34,194 nucleotides of DNA from a virus (IMGVR_UViG_3300023500_000016:1-34194); one strand, 5' to 3'; counted from the stretch's first letter, positions 13,054-21,782 are shown. Program-made: numbers and translations. Notes: generated by a model from the letters alone, not told the origin.

Positions 13054-14005
13054 CAACTTTTTCATCCTTTCTTGTTTTGATTTCGTCCATAATCATATCA
13101 AGGTCTGGCTGACTGCACTGGCTGATTTCCTCTGCTTCTTGGAGGTTGAATTGCTTCAAGATTTCTGCAATCATTTCTCCAGGCAAATCAATCAGCGCAG
13201 TATAAACATCTTCGTGAACAATTGTTGGCTTTACAGGTTTTTTTGATTTTTTCTTTTTAGCAATCTTATCGGATAGTGGCTGACGATCAGTAGAAGCCTT
13301 TGGAAATGCTTCAGACATTGTTTGCGATCCTTCCTTGATTGCAGTTGCCGTACCATGCAATTTTTCAAGGTCGCTAAGTGTTACGTCCTCAATTGATTTT
13401 CTGCCGATGGCTCGAAGTATGTCAGTCTGAGCAGCACCCTGCTTTACCAGATATGCAATTAACGCAAGCCTACGCTCGCTCAATGTTTTCAGTGTGCCGC
13501 AAACCATATCCCTGGCCGCATTGTACGCACCCTGCCAGTACATTCGGGGGATGACTTTAAATATAGCGTTACGCAATGCGATCGCAGCCGCAGCATTCGC
13601 TGTGACGTTTATCATGTCTGCGCTAAATCTGTGTCCGTTTTTAGTTACTATCGATCTTCTGACTTCGCAGCTATGTTGAACGTTGTTTTCCAGGTCGTAA
13701 CAAACACCTTGTGCCAAAACAAAATCGTGCCCGATCTCGATGACTCTCGATCCAGATTGAATGTTCTGATATGTCGATGCGGCAACTTCAGCCATTCGAA
13801 TCGATCCGCCGCTTATTGGCTCACCTGCTCTGGGGATCGAGTACATCATTGACGCCGCAGCCTCTTTGTCGATAGTTGCCATTGCGGCCATCTTATCCAT
13901 GCAGGTCGCAAGGTCTCTTGGATACTGCTTCGCTGTCGTTATACGCGAATCTGTGTCTGCCCTAGTGATTGCCTGTATTGCGTTCTGTGGCATAATTTCA
14001 TCCAT
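13040..14005 (-). CDS. Conserved phage recombination-block protein, putative single-strand annealing partner
   Basis: The 321-residue protein has the layout of a widespread phage family: YPRDLATCMDKMAAMAT, then MMYSIPRAGEPISGGSIRMAE, NIQSGSRVIEIG, AQGVCYDLENN and a NAAAAIALRNAIFKVIPR helix. I do not know a proven activity. Because it overlaps the YqaJ exonuclease gene by TAATG, it most likely acts with it as annealing or loading protein, as Redbeta/RecT do with their nucleases; this is inference. The C-terminal ~100 residues carry a Lys-rich linker and a small acidic helical domain. Confidence 0.75.
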   Translation of the reverse strand: MDEIMPQNAIQAITRADTDSRITTAKQYPRDLATCMDKMAAMATIDKEAAASMMYSIPRAGEPISGGSIRMAEVAASTYQNIQSGSRVIEIGHDFVLAQGVCYDLENNVQHSCEVRRSIVTKNGHRFSADMINVTANAAAAIALRNAIFKVIPRMYWQGAYNAARDMVCGTLKTLSERRLALIAYLVKQGAAQTDILRAIGRKSIEDVTLSDLEKLHGTATAIKEGSQTMSEAFPKASTDRQPLSDKIAKKKKSKKPVKPTIVHEDVYTALIDLPGEMIAEILKQFNLQEAEEISQCSQPDLDMIMDEIKTRKDEKVDVAN

Positions 14006-15000
14006 TATAGTTTTTCTTCCTTGGTTAGCCTCATCTGTTCTTTTTGTACGGCTTTAGCTGACTTGATTCTTAGCACTCGGAACCGCGATTCTGCGTGATA
14101 TTTGATTGCTAGTGAGTCATATAATTCGGGCTCTTTTAGTTTCAATTTTTTTAGGTCAACGCTGTCCCTGATCGTCTCCATATATGTTAGGCGTTCACCG
14201 CTTGGCAATTCAACGGCTTCAGCATCACCAAAGAATTGTATTATTTTAGAATTGTAGCTATCCGTAACAGTTGTGACAGCTTTTTCATTCTGCTTACCTA
14301 ACATCCTCTTTTCCCACCACTCTGCCACGTCATCATTGCCCTTGATAATCTTGTTAGGAACTCTGATAACCCGTTTTAGTGATTCTTTCGACGCTAATGA
14401 TTCTGTTGGGGGGCATTGAGGAACAACGTGTTCGTCCCAAAACTCGACCGCTTTTTCGCAAATAAAATCAGCAGTCTCTCTGTCGAAGGGGATTTTGAAT
14501 CCAACAATTCCTCGGCCACCAATAAGTGCATACAGGTGACAAAATTCCGGGTAACCAATCATGCCGGCAGGATTGGCCGTAAGACCAAGCATGTGACCAT
14601 GACATTGTATGTTATAAGCATCAGGTACATCACCGCTGCCAGCTTCTCCCCAGTCATCAGTGTTGGCAAAATTCGACATGACTGCTACGGCTTTAATCTC
14701 TAACGGTTTGCCAGTAGCATTAACGATACCATCAATATTGACCGCAATATGAGTGCCATGCACGCGACGTCTCTGATTGCGAGTTACTTTTCCTATCTCT
14801 GTTTCAGCGTACGAAATTATGCCCTCTTCGAGGTGGGTGCCAATCTTCATGGCTGCATTTTCAATGTTTTTCATCTTATGGATTTTGCTGAGATATACAT
14901 CATGCGGGCTTCGGTACTTATCAAACCCGCAAACAGCAGCAAGGTCGCTACTACCTATAAAATTCCTTCGTTGTTCAAGCTGGTGTTCTGTGATTCCCAT
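14005..15000 (-). CDS. YqaJ-family phage exonuclease
   Basis: About 331 residues from ATG 15000 (MGITEHQLEQRRNFIGSSD). The RRxxIGSSDxAAxxG start, the GTHLEEGIISY helix and the core VNIDGIVN ... LEIKAVAV (Asp, then Glu-x-Lys) are those of YqaJ recombinases, lambda-exonuclease-like enzymes that resect double-stranded DNA 5' to 3'. AAAGGA is eight bases before ATG 15000; a longer frame to 15117 lacks support and runs through a hairpin. It forms a two-gene recombination unit with the gene at 13040. Confidence 0.9.
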   Translation of the reverse strand: MGITEHQLEQRRNFIGSSDLAAVCGFDKYRSPHDVYLSKIHKMKNIENAAMKIGTHLEEGIISYAETEIGKVTRNQRRRVHGTHIAVNIDGIVNATGKPLEIKAVAVMSNFANTDDWGEAGSGDVPDAYNIQCHGHMLGLTANPAGMIGYPEFCHLYALIGGRGIVGFKIPFDRETADFICEKAVEFWDEHVVPQCPPTESLASKESLKRVIRVPNKIIKGNDDVAEWWEKRMLGKQNEKAVTTVTDSYNSKIIQFFGDAEAVELPSGERLTYMETIRDSVDLKKLKLKEPELYDSLAIKYHAESRFRVLRIKSAKAVQKEQMRLTKEEKL

Positions 15001-15037
15001 TTTCGGATTCCTTTCAAAATGACTTATGAAGAAAGAT

Positions 15038-15072
15038 GGCTGGGACTGGCCAGTCAAGTAACCAGCCCAGCC
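15038..15072 (-). terminator. Hairpin between the exonuclease gene and its upstream neighbour
   Basis: GGCTGGG/CCCAGCC arms continued by CTGG/CCAG after one bulge give about 11 bp. On the minus strand it is followed by a CT-rich tract, not by a clean U run. It may attenuate transcription or protect the mRNA end. Confidence 0.45.
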
Positions 15073-15085
15073 GAAGGGAAGGAAC

Positions 15086-15403
15086 TTATTCAGTAAAGTA
15101 TTTTGCAAGGATTGCAACTATCGCAATGAAAATGCTTGCAAAAACAGAAAAGCGCATCGCAGCAAAAAATGACCAAGTGTTCAAATCTTCCTCGCTTAGG
15201 TTGCCGCTGGTTGTGCCAACAACAGGAGTGTCTGATTCACCTCGAAGATGACGAATGTGAGCGTCCCATGCTCTCTGTTGTTTTTCCCTCGCAATAATCT
15301 GCGTGCGAGTCAACCATACGTTTTCCGGAGGCATTGGATTGCCTCTGGTCATAGTTTCATTTTCTGGTGGAGCTGGCGGATTTGGTTTTCGATTGTTGAT
15401 CAT
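15086..15403 (-). CDS. Hypothetical protein with C-terminal membrane anchor
   Basis: The 105-residue protein starts with a Pro/Asn-rich, probably disordered segment (NNRKPNPPAPPENE), has a charged middle and ends with one membrane helix (FSVFASIFIAIVAILAKYF). It is thus a tail-anchored protein facing the cytoplasm. AAGGAGG lies five bases before the ATG, and the 18-bp palindrome sits 18 bases upstream of the start, where an operator would act. Function unknown. Confidence 0.7.
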   Translation of the reverse strand: MINNRKPNPPAPPENETMTRGNPMPPENVWLTRTQIIAREKQQRAWDAHIRHLRGESDTPVVGTTSGNLSEEDLNTWSFFAAMRFSVFASIFIAIVAILAKYFTE

Positions 15404-15420
15404 TTTGTCCTCCTTGATTT

Positions 15421-15438
15421 AGTAACCCATGGGTTACT
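15421..15438. promoter_or_regulatory. 18-bp perfect palindrome AGTAACCCATGGGTTACT, candidate operator
   Basis: It lies between the stop of the ribbon-helix-helix gene (15446) and the start of the membrane protein gene (15403). The same palindrome occurs at 25310-25327 and, as a 16-bp core, at 11678-11693. Binding by a dimeric repressor is the simplest reading; the neighbouring small DNA-binding protein is a candidate. Confidence 0.6.
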
Positions 15439-15445
15439 TTTTTGA

Positions 15446-15622
15446 CTATAAAGCGTGCAGCCCCAGTGACCGCAGCCAGCTCGATAGGGTTTTCCCTGAT
15501 TTTTTGGCTGCTCTGCCAAATTTCTTTCGCTCATCAGCATTGACTTTGATCGAAATAACAGTCTGCCGTGGCTTCCCAGGCGTTTCACCATAATTTCGCT
15601 TGTTTTGTTTTTTCGTTTGCAT
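15446..15622 (-). CDS. Ribbon-helix-helix type small DNA-binding protein
   Basis: A 58-residue basic protein. It has a strand TVISIKVNADERKKF, a helix GRAAKKSGKT and a second helix LSSWLRSLGL, the order and spacing of CopG/Arc/MobC-type ribbon-helix-helix proteins. Such dimers bind palindromes through the strand. A perfect 18-bp palindrome lies eight bases past its stop. The start is ATG 15622; no strong ribosome-binding site is seen. It sits within the early gene run between an unrecognised helical protein and a membrane protein. Confidence 0.7.
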   Translation of the reverse strand: MQTKKQNKRNYGETPGKPRQTVISIKVNADERKKFGRAAKKSGKTLSSWLRSLGLHAL

Positions 15623-15648
15623 GACTTTATCACATTACACCACAAGTA

Positions 15649-15864
15649 TTACCTTGTAAACCCCTTTGATAGATTATTTTTTGCCACCTCTCTGCGCCTG
15701 TCAAGCTCGTCCGTAAGGACATCTCGGTATCTTACCGCCTTGATGATCTGTTTTGATGTACGAGACGGTGCTGTTGTAAGCCATGATCGCACCTGTTCTA
15801 ACCTATAAACGATTGATACCTCAGCCAGCTCCCTTGCTCTTGTTTTTGTGATCTGGTGCTTCAT
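15649..15864 (-). CDS. Hypothetical basic helical protein
   Basis: The 71-residue basic protein is mostly helical (KTRARELAEVSIVYRLEQV, then TSKQIIKAVRYRDVL) and could bind nucleic acid, but no helix-turn-helix consensus is clear. AAGGA precedes the ATG and the start overlaps the upstream gene by ATGA. Part of the early small-gene run. Confidence 0.65.
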   Translation of the reverse strand: MKHQITKTRARELAEVSIVYRLEQVRSWLTTAPSRTSKQIIKAVRYRDVLTDELDRRREVAKNNLSKGFTR

Positions 15865-16007
15865 GATTGATTCCTTCCCATGGCTAATCCCATCCGATAA
15901 GCATGGTGTAACAGATGTGATTGGTGCAACATTTCTTGCCGTTCATCGTGAATCTTTTTGGTAGTGAAAATCTCTTTTCCTTTTTTGTCAACCAGTACAA
16001 TTCTCAT
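15861..16007 (-). CDS. Hypothetical 48-residue protein
   Basis: The protein begins MRIVLVDKKGKEIFTTKKIH and has a His/Met-rich C-terminal helix. ATG 16007 has AAAGGA five bases upstream; a longer form from 16046 would run into the upstream gene and lacks support. It is coupled to the next gene by ATGA. No family recognised. Confidence 0.6.
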   Translation of the reverse strand: MRIVLVDKKGKEIFTTKKIHDERQEMLHQSHLLHHAYRMGLAMGRNQS

Positions 16008-16018
16008 CGGAGTCCTTT

Positions 16019-16210
16019 CTAATGCACTAGCCCCATTATAAGGCATTCATCCAGGCCGTAGACTGATCTTTCACCACAAGATTCGCATTTACATTCTCTT
16101 GCATCAGGTTCGCAGCAGCACTGAAAATCTCCGCAGTCAGTACAGAACCCCATGTTCTCGTCCAACATTTCTTCGTATTCCTCAATTGTAAATGAATGCT
16201 TCGTTGTCAT
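16019..16210 (-). CDS. Small zinc-ribbon protein, first early gene
   Basis: The 63-residue protein has MLDENMGFCTDCGDFQCCCEPDARECKCESCG, here split: a CxxC at residues 23-26, a CCC-EPDAR loop and a second CxxC around 42-45, followed by VYGLDECLIMG. This layout (GFCTxCG...EPDAR...CxxCG...VYGxEE) is common in small phage and planctomycete proteins of unknown function and should bind one zinc. AAAGGA lies before the ATG. It follows the early promoter at 16258-16286. Confidence 0.75.
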   Translation of the reverse strand: MTTKHSFTIEEYEEMLDENMGFCTDCGDFQCCCEPDARECKCESCGERSVYGLDECLIMGLVH

Positions 16211-16257
16211 TTTCTGATTCCTTTAAGTTACTGTCTGTTGTTCCCTCATCTGCTATA

Positions 16258-16286
16258 ACTATACACTAAAGGTAATACCATCGCAA
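16258..16286 (-). promoter_or_regulatory. Promoter for the early gene block
   Basis: On the minus strand TTGCGA and TATAGT are separated by 17 bases. The nearest downstream start is the zinc-ribbon gene at 16210. With the terminator at 16347-16376 just upstream, it makes this the boundary between late and early transcription. Confidence 0.6.
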
Positions 16287-16346
16287 TGGTTTTATAAAAG
16301 TTTTTTTATAACGGCTGTTCTATGGTGCTATGCGGTGTTCTGCGCA

Positions 16347-16376
16347 CAAAAAAACTCTGTGAATCCGTTCACAGAG
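16347..16376 (-). terminator. Intrinsic terminator at the end of the late operon
   Basis: A perfect 9-bp stem CTCTGTGAA/TTCACAGAG with a 4-base loop is followed on the minus strand by seven T residues. It ends transcription that comes through the structural and membrane-protein genes. Confidence 0.85.
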
Positions 16377-16435
16377 CTTTATATGTATATGCGGTCGAGC
16401 ATCATTTCGTGCATCAGTCTGAAACTCGACCGCAA

Positions 16436-16762
16436 TCAATCAGGAGGCTTTATCTTTTTATGCTTCCCTTTGGCTGTATCAATCATCCATCGAAATGATT
16501 TGAAATTGTGGCCTATAATATAGGCGGCGTGTGGACCGAATACCAACGCAAGGATGATCCAGAAGTATTGGGTTGCCAATGCTATGGCAACATCACTATC
16601 GACAACCATGTCACCCTGTACTTTTTTTATATCACGACCAAGTCGAAACGGCGTCCTATTCGATACCGTGCAAGAAATTAGCATACAAAGGCATATGATT
16701 ATTGCTGCCAACATCATGCCAACAATTACTGCATCTTTTTTTCTTATCCTAAAATAATCCAA
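16436..16762 (-). CDS. Membrane protein with two transmembrane helices
   Basis: About 108 residues from TTG 16762; GGAGG lies seven bases before this TTG, while ATG 16777 has no such site. Two hydrophobic helices (VIVGMMLAAIIICLCMLI and YFWIILALVFGPHAAYII) are separated by a polar loop, and the C-terminus is very basic. The place after the tail genes and before the terminator suits a lysis function, holin for instance, but no family is recognised. Confidence 0.65.
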   Translation of the reverse strand: MDYFRIRKKDAVIVGMMLAAIIICLCMLISCTVSNRTPFRLGRDIKKVQGDMVVDSDVAIALATQYFWIILALVFGPHAAYIIGHNFKSFRWMIDTAKGKHKKIKPPD

Positions 16763-16776
16763 ATGACTACCTCCCA

Positions 16777-17010
16777 TTACGGATTAGGTGCTTCAAGTGC
16801 ATCAACCTTGAGCGATGATCCTGCTGATGCAGTCTTACCAGTTTTGTCTCCATCGACGAGAGTTTGGACATATAAGTATGTTTTCGTTGCGACACCAACC
16901 CGAACTTCTCCTGCACCGCTGACGTTTCCTAATCCCGCGCAGCCGGTAGGTGCTAAGCAGGCAATTGCCACCAGCACCAACATTTTTGACCATCTGTTTT
17001 TTTGATCCAT
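16777..17010 (-). CDS. Putative small lipoprotein
   Basis: The 77-residue protein starts MDQKNRWSKMLVLVAIACLAPTGCAG: a short basic N-terminus, a hydrophobic core and a lipobox-like Cys (APTGC, with Pro at -3 unusual). It would be exported and lipid-anchored. AAGGA lies seven bases before ATG 17010. Next to two small membrane proteins it could be an outer spanin-like lysis protein, which is inference only; it is not nested in another gene as Rz1 is. Confidence 0.6.
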   Translation of the reverse strand: MDQKNRWSKMLVLVAIACLAPTGCAGLGNVSGAGEVRVGVATKTYLYVQTLVDGDKTGKTASAGSSLKVDALEAPNP

Positions 17011-17049
17011 AACATTTTCCTTTTGTTTGTGCAATCCTTAAAACTGCTG

Positions 17050-17262
17050 TCACATCATTTTTGTAAATGATGCAATAGCGACTAACGTAGTAATAGACCC
17101 CATTGCCGCACCAAAACATGCAGAAAACCCAGCAGCGAAAATGACTTTGTTTTCCAGCGCCCTTACTCGACTGAAAAGCTCTTTCATGTTTTTCGAAGCC
17201 TCCCTATGTTGGTTTTCGTGGCCTATTATCCATTCAGTGATTTCACTCAAATTCTTAGCCAA
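17050..17262 (-). CDS. XhlA/holin-like membrane protein
   Basis: The 70-residue protein has an N-terminal charged helix (ITEWIIGHENQHREASKNMKE then LFSRVRALENKV), likely a coiled coil, and one C-terminal membrane helix (FAAGFSACFGAAMGSITTLVAI). This is the layout of haemolysin XhlA and of some holins that sit in the host membrane for lysis. It follows the last large structural gene. Confidence 0.6.
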   Translation of the reverse strand: MAKNLSEITEWIIGHENQHREASKNMKELFSRVRALENKVIFAAGFSACFGAAMGSITTLVAIASFTKMM

Positions 17263-17285
17263 TACGCACCACCCCTCTACTAATT

Positions 17286-18578
17286 CTAAGACACCTGCAA
17301 AACTTCAACAGTATACTTATTGTGCGACGGCTTTGTTGTGTTTGTTATTGCCACGTGATTGCTTCCAGTATATTTTCCACCTAATTGAGTAAACGTTGTA
17401 ATCGTCTTAGCAACTGAATCGACCGTCGTATCTACTTCACCTCCGTTCTGTGTCAGCAGGTCTATAATAGGTGATGCACCATTGCTATGCCCAATGTTTG
17501 CTACTCCACCATTAACGACAATCGAATCAACATTGAAAACTCCAGATGTGTTGCAAGTGCCGCCATTCAGCTCCATAGTAAGTGCTGCAGTAGTTGTGTC
17601 GAAATGTACAAGTCCGGCGTTCTGCCTGAATAGTGTGACATCAGAGCTAGAATCTAAAAACACTTCAACATTGGTTGCTGACGGTTCAACAATCAAATTT
17701 GCAATAATAGCTCCAGCACCCGGCCCCGATTGCCGACTCCCAATTTCGATAGACGAACCACCAAGAATGTAACAGTTTGGAGTTCCACCCCAAGGAAAAT
17801 ACAAATTAAGTGGGCTTCGTCCCGCATCAATTCCAACTGAAGCCGTATCGTAAACTATAATGTCACCCCTAACAGTGAGCCGAATTCTACCAGAGCCATA
17901 TTGTGCTGTCGGCCCCGATCTTGCACCAACATAAGTAGTGCCTGAAACGCCAGAACTAAATCTAGTTGGCCGATATTCTGGGGCGTTCAGATCAACGCTT
18001 ATTCCGTCCGAAGAATATGCAAACCCGTCTGGATTCAATCCTAGCATTCCAGTGAATGATTGTTCGATATGGCAATTGACGTTTGTTAACGCACTGAGTG
18101 ATCCAAAATTGAAACAGCAGCCTATTGAGGAATTCAAAAAGTAATAATCTGAACCGCTAATAGGGGCTCTACTGTCTCCTGTTTCATCTATCCAATTATC
18201 ATCGTTGTCTGCAAAGTTCGGCCCCGTTGCAACAGTCGTGTGTACTATTACTAAAGTCTGATTATCAGTAGCACCTCCATTGACTGCTGTTGCAAAGACA
18301 TTAAATGGCCATCCAGCAACGTCAGCAGTAAGCGTCATTGATGTAGTCAGGTCGCTAGCTGTTATATATTTTGCATAGGGATGTTCTTGTAAATTCCACG
18401 CATCAACAAGTCCGGCAGTCACATCTGCAACAGTTGCTACAGCTGCCGTGTATGATGCCATGACTATATTATTGACTACAATTTCAAATATGTCGCCAAC
18501 TTCTACATTTGCTGGGGTCAAGGTGTCTAGCTGAGCCACTGCCAGCGCCCGAGGATTCCAATAAAAATCTGTAGCCAT
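17286..18578 (-). CDS. Beta-rich structural protein, tail-spike or decoration type
   Basis: The 430-residue protein starts FYWNPRALAVAQ then DTLTPANVEVGDIFEI, and goes on with many short strands rich in Val, Thr, Gly and Asn. The second half repeats short strand motifs such as NVEVFLDSSSDVT, TMELNGGTCNTSG and IVVNGGVANIG, fitting a parallel beta-helix. I recall similar proteins from planctomycete phages and islands, without known function. It probably forms part of the tail tip or fibre. AGGAG lies eight bases before the ATG. Confidence 0.6.
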   Translation of the reverse strand: MATDFYWNPRALAVAQLDTLTPANVEVGDIFEIVVNNIVMASYTAAVATVADVTAGLVDAWNLQEHPYAKYITASDLTTSMTLTADVAGWPFNVFATAVNGGATDNQTLVIVHTTVATGPNFADNDDNWIDETGDSRAPISGSDYYFLNSSIGCCFNFGSLSALTNVNCHIEQSFTGMLGLNPDGFAYSSDGISVDLNAPEYRPTRFSSGVSGTTYVGARSGPTAQYGSGRIRLTVRGDIIVYDTASVGIDAGRSPLNLYFPWGGTPNCYILGGSSIEIGSRQSGPGAGAIIANLIVEPSATNVEVFLDSSSDVTLFRQNAGLVHFDTTTAALTMELNGGTCNTSGVFNVDSIVVNGGVANIGHSNGASPIIDLLTQNGGEVDTTVDSVAKTITTFTQLGGKYTGSNHVAITNTTKPSHNKYTVEVLQVS

Positions 18579-18588
18579 TTTTTTTCTC

Positions 18589-19035
18589 CTATTCGCTTCC
18601 GAATTTTCTTAACGGACAAGCAAAAGTTTTCAGCCGAAGCCGCCAGGCAAGCGACGATGCCGACCAGTTCCCGCAGTTGCATTTCACGCCCCTACAATAA
18701 TCTCTGCCGTCACTGCGACGTTCATGCCAAGGACATGAAGCATTGCACACTTTTAGTCTTTTGGCAAGAATCTTTTTTCGTACTAAACCTCGTCGGTGTG
18801 CGGAAGCAAACGATCGAACTTTGACGTATGATGCCATATTCCAAGTCACGATGACTGCTGCAATTTGAAGCATATTATGCATGGCGCGAATAATCGAAGC
18901 TGCTAGCCTTGCAAGCCATTTTGCTGCACGCATATCCCATGTCGGAAAACATCCAATATCTGCTGTCACAGTTGGAGGCATTTGTCTCCGCTGTTCTTTT
19001 TTCAATCTTATGACGCTTGGATGTTGTTTAATCAT
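18589..19035 (-). CDS. Hypothetical basic protein with C-terminal cysteine cluster
   Basis: The 148-residue protein is strongly basic. A hydrophobic middle (WLARLAASIIRAMHNMLQIA) may be amphipathic or membrane associated. The C-terminal third has Cys at CNASCPWHE, YCRGVKCNC and FACPL, which could bind zinc or iron-sulphur. Its start overlaps the upstream tail gene by ATGA. No family recognised. Confidence 0.6.
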   Translation of the reverse strand: MIKQHPSVIRLKKEQRRQMPPTVTADIGCFPTWDMRAAKWLARLAASIIRAMHNMLQIAAVIVTWNMASYVKVRSFASAHRRGLVRKKILAKRLKVCNASCPWHERRSDGRDYCRGVKCNCGNWSASSLAWRLRLKTFACPLRKFGSE

Positions 19036-20732
19036 GGCGTATCAAAATCCAATACTAGCGAACCTCCGTAGACGGTTGCTGCACTAGGGATCAGTCCGGC
19101 TTCGTACCTACCCTGTTCATAGGGCCAGCCTGGAATAACAAATGGTGACAAACTGTTGCGTAGTTGGTCGCATAGCGTTGAAAGAGTTGAACTTAATTTC
19201 CCGATGGGAGCTGTTTTGTTTGCTTCACCGCGATAGCCCCACCAATCAACTTGTGTAATACGATCAAGCGGGAATACTACGCCAGTATCAGGATCATATA
19301 CATCAATCACTTCAACTATCTCTGTCGGATCTCCATTTATTTCCTGCACGAATGTCCCAATTTCAAGATTGGCATCGGCATGGACTAATTCTAGTTTTAT
19401 AACTCGGTTATATTCAGCATGGTCTCTTGGAAGCCACGATTTAGTATATGAAGGAATGACGCCTTTATTTTTCAGCTCAACTCGCATAGCCGTTTTGATT
19501 TCGATTCGAACTCTTGCGTGTGGATAGATTTTGTACATGGCATCACGAATTTCAGGTGCCGGGATCGCCCCTTCTTGGTATTCGTCAACCATTTGTGCTT
19601 GCATACGCATCCCTATGTTCACTTTTGTAATCATGTGCTTGACAACAACTTCTGCACCTGAATTTCTTAGTCTGCCGGCATAAGTGTATGCATCGGGTAT
19701 TTCAAAACTTTGAAGCCCAGCAGAATCCCAACCCCTTGCCCATTGGTCAATCTTTCCGTTAGCTGCTTCACCTGATGTAGCTCTACCAACATGATCTAAT
19801 TGGAAAAAATTTGTCCTTACAAATGGCGAGTTGCTTACAAAGAAATTGAAGAACTTTAGCTTGTCCAATGCTTTGTTTTTTGCACTGATAACAGCCTGTT
19901 CCATCAGAGGCAAATCGGGGCGAGAAACAAGATGCGTCGTGTTCGATGCCTTCCCATTTAATACCAGCCATACAAAATTATAGCTTTGGGCTTCAATGCC
20001 AACATAGTTACCGCCAGGGGTGACAAGGTCATCACACGTTTGTCGCGTGGGCACAACACCGACGCAGGGTATGAACGCATTATTGTTGCAAACACCTGTA
20101 CGAATAAAAATCGGCGAGAAAAATGTTGAAGGACCGGATGATAGCAAAATAATGTTGACATCAATATTATCAATCAATCGGCAAGTAAGCCTGTGCTTAT
20201 TGAACGTCGATGCTGTACCGCCGCCCCAATTCATTCCTGAGAAAAAATTTGTGTCAGGATGTAATCCGTAAACTTTTTCAAGGCTTCCTGCTTCTCCAGT
20301 TTCCTCTGCATCAGAATGTACGCACGGTGCTGGGCCTAAGCCTGGAGGCGGGTATCCATCGCAAATGCTGCGGTTGTAACACTCCAGCCCCCTATTAGTC
20401 CACATCACGCCACGAATCCACGTAGACGTCCGTGGCAGCCTTCTAACATTGCTCAATGTGTTTACATCCAAACCTGGACGAATCGACCTAACGGACCCCA
20501 TAAGTCCATTAGCTAGTCTATATTGTATATTGGTGCTTGGATCAATCGCTGCCTTCAGCCATCGTGAACCATTGATTCGTGAATACACAAAAGAATTATC
20601 TGGACACGGCACGCAAACAATATCGCATCCACATTCGAGCAAACCTATTACTGCTGATTGACCAACAAAAAGCAAATTAGATTCATAATTGCTACATATT
20701 GTTGAAGCATCAACCGTCGGGTTACACGTCAT
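19032..20732 (-). CDS. Tail-tip structural protein (putative)
   Basis: The 566-residue protein has no family I recognise. It is Cys-rich at the N-terminus (ICSNYESNLLF and LLECGCDIVCVPCPDN), contains many Asn/Ser-rich loops, and ends with a mixed domain (VIDVYDPDTGVVFPLDRITQVDWWGYRG). Its place after the tape measure and three medium-sized genes fits a tail-tip or baseplate-like subunit. Start ATG 20732 lies four bases before the upstream stop. Confidence 0.6.
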   Translation of the reverse strand: MTCNPTVDASTICSNYESNLLFVGQSAVIGLLECGCDIVCVPCPDNSFVYSRINGSRWLKAAIDPSTNIQYRLANGLMGSVRSIRPGLDVNTLSNVRRLPRTSTWIRGVMWTNRGLECYNRSICDGYPPPGLGPAPCVHSDAEETGEAGSLEKVYGLHPDTNFFSGMNWGGGTASTFNKHRLTCRLIDNIDVNIILLSSGPSTFFSPIFIRTGVCNNNAFIPCVGVVPTRQTCDDLVTPGGNYVGIEAQSYNFVWLVLNGKASNTTHLVSRPDLPLMEQAVISAKNKALDKLKFFNFFVSNSPFVRTNFFQLDHVGRATSGEAANGKIDQWARGWDSAGLQSFEIPDAYTYAGRLRNSGAEVVVKHMITKVNIGMRMQAQMVDEYQEGAIPAPEIRDAMYKIYPHARVRIEIKTAMRVELKNKGVIPSYTKSWLPRDHAEYNRVIKLELVHADANLEIGTFVQEINGDPTEIVEVIDVYDPDTGVVFPLDRITQVDWWGYRGEANKTAPIGKLSSTLSTLCDQLRNSLSPFVIPGWPYEQGRYEAGLIPSAATVYGGSLVLDFDTP

Positions 20733-20735
20733 TAT

Positions 20736-21782
20736 TTATGCCGCCGAATCGCAAAGTGTTGCCTCTGATTCATAAATGGCTTCGATCCAATATGGGGCGT
20801 GGTACGTCCCAAGCCTTACCGCATATCCTTGATCCACTATGTTTTTGATTTTATTGCCGTAAGCTATTCTCTCAGCATCAATCTGTTCTTGAGTTTGATT
20901 AGTCAACGGCGCGTCTGGCACAAAATTTTGAATCATTGCTCTAGCATAATGGCTTTGCCTAAAAGATACATCAGATGATACAGGACTTGATTCGTATTCA
21001 AGTCTTGCGTAACCATCTGCCCCCATAACCCGTTTTGCATAGAAATTTTGGTTCGGTTCAAACTCATTCAACTGTTCAACCCTGCGGCATGGCATTACCG
21101 TATAATGAACAGCATAGCCAGGAACCCAGCCAGTCGGCATAGCTGACAAATGCTCATCTGGAACATTCGTTGTTTTAGCAAAAAGCACATTTGCCTTGAG
21201 GTCTTCAGTCCAAAGCGAAACATCAACTGGCGTTGATATAATTGCGCCTGCATTGTATTCGATTTGTATTCGTACTTGATTCCAATTTGTACCAGCCGAT
21301 CCGCAAGCCATCCCCAGGGGTGGAACACCACCTATTGGCGGGTAATAACTAAGCGGGCTTTGTATCACAGTCAGAATCGGAGTTCCAACAATCGGTTCGC
21401 CTACAGCTGATGTTCTCGCATCCTCAACATACTTATTCCAGAGGGGTATTGGTATACCCATATTCTGCTGTGTTTCGCTACCGCATCCAGCAATCGGCAA
21501 ATTATGAAAGAACTTCCCTATGAATGCGCCCTTTCCCGGTATGTGCATGTTCACCCACACATCAACATACCATTCAGGGCGACCGATATTTGCATGAGTC
21601 AGGACTGTTATTGTCACGGCTTCGGTTGCCAAGTTTGCATTTGGTATTGGGTACTGAGGAATGGCCCCGCCAAATTGAAAAAGTGCGGTCTTCCACGGCG
21701 TCTGATAGATGAATTGTGCAACCTGATCGTCCGTTGTTTCGGGAAGCCTATCAAGTTGAACATTTTCGCAAGGGCTTGGCAT
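20736..21782 (-). CDS. Hypothetical structural protein of the tail block
   Basis: The 348-residue protein is soluble by appearance and beta-rich (TEAVTITVLTHANIG, WYVDVWVNMH, VRIQIEYNAGAIIS), with many Pro and aromatic residues and a C-terminal helical part near 290-330. The place among tail genes suggests a virion or tail-assembly role. No family is recognised. AGGATAG precedes the ATG. Confidence 0.6.
   Translation of the reverse strand: MPSPCENVQLDRLPETTDDQVAQFIYQTPWKTALFQFGGAIPQYPIPNANLATEAVTITVLTHANIGRPEWYVDVWVNMHIPGKGAFIGKFFHNLPIAGCGSETQQNMGIPIPLWNKYVEDARTSAVGEPIVGTPILTVIQSPLSYYPPIGGVPPLGMACGSAGTNWNQVRIQIEYNAGAIISTPVDVSLWTEDLKANVLFAKTTNVPDEHLSAMPTGWVPGYAVHYTVMPCRRVEQLNEFEPNQNFYAKRVMGADGYARLEYESSPVSSDVSFRQSHYARAMIQNFVPDAPLTNQTQEQIDAERIAYGNKIKNIVDQGYAVRLGTYHAPYWIEAIYESEATLCDSAA

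Noticed and set aside
16835-17119. Minus-strand frame nested with the lipoprotein gene (embedded spanin idea)
   Set aside because: No signal sequence or coiled coil of an inner spanin, no RBS, and a shifted reading of the lipoprotein codons explains it.
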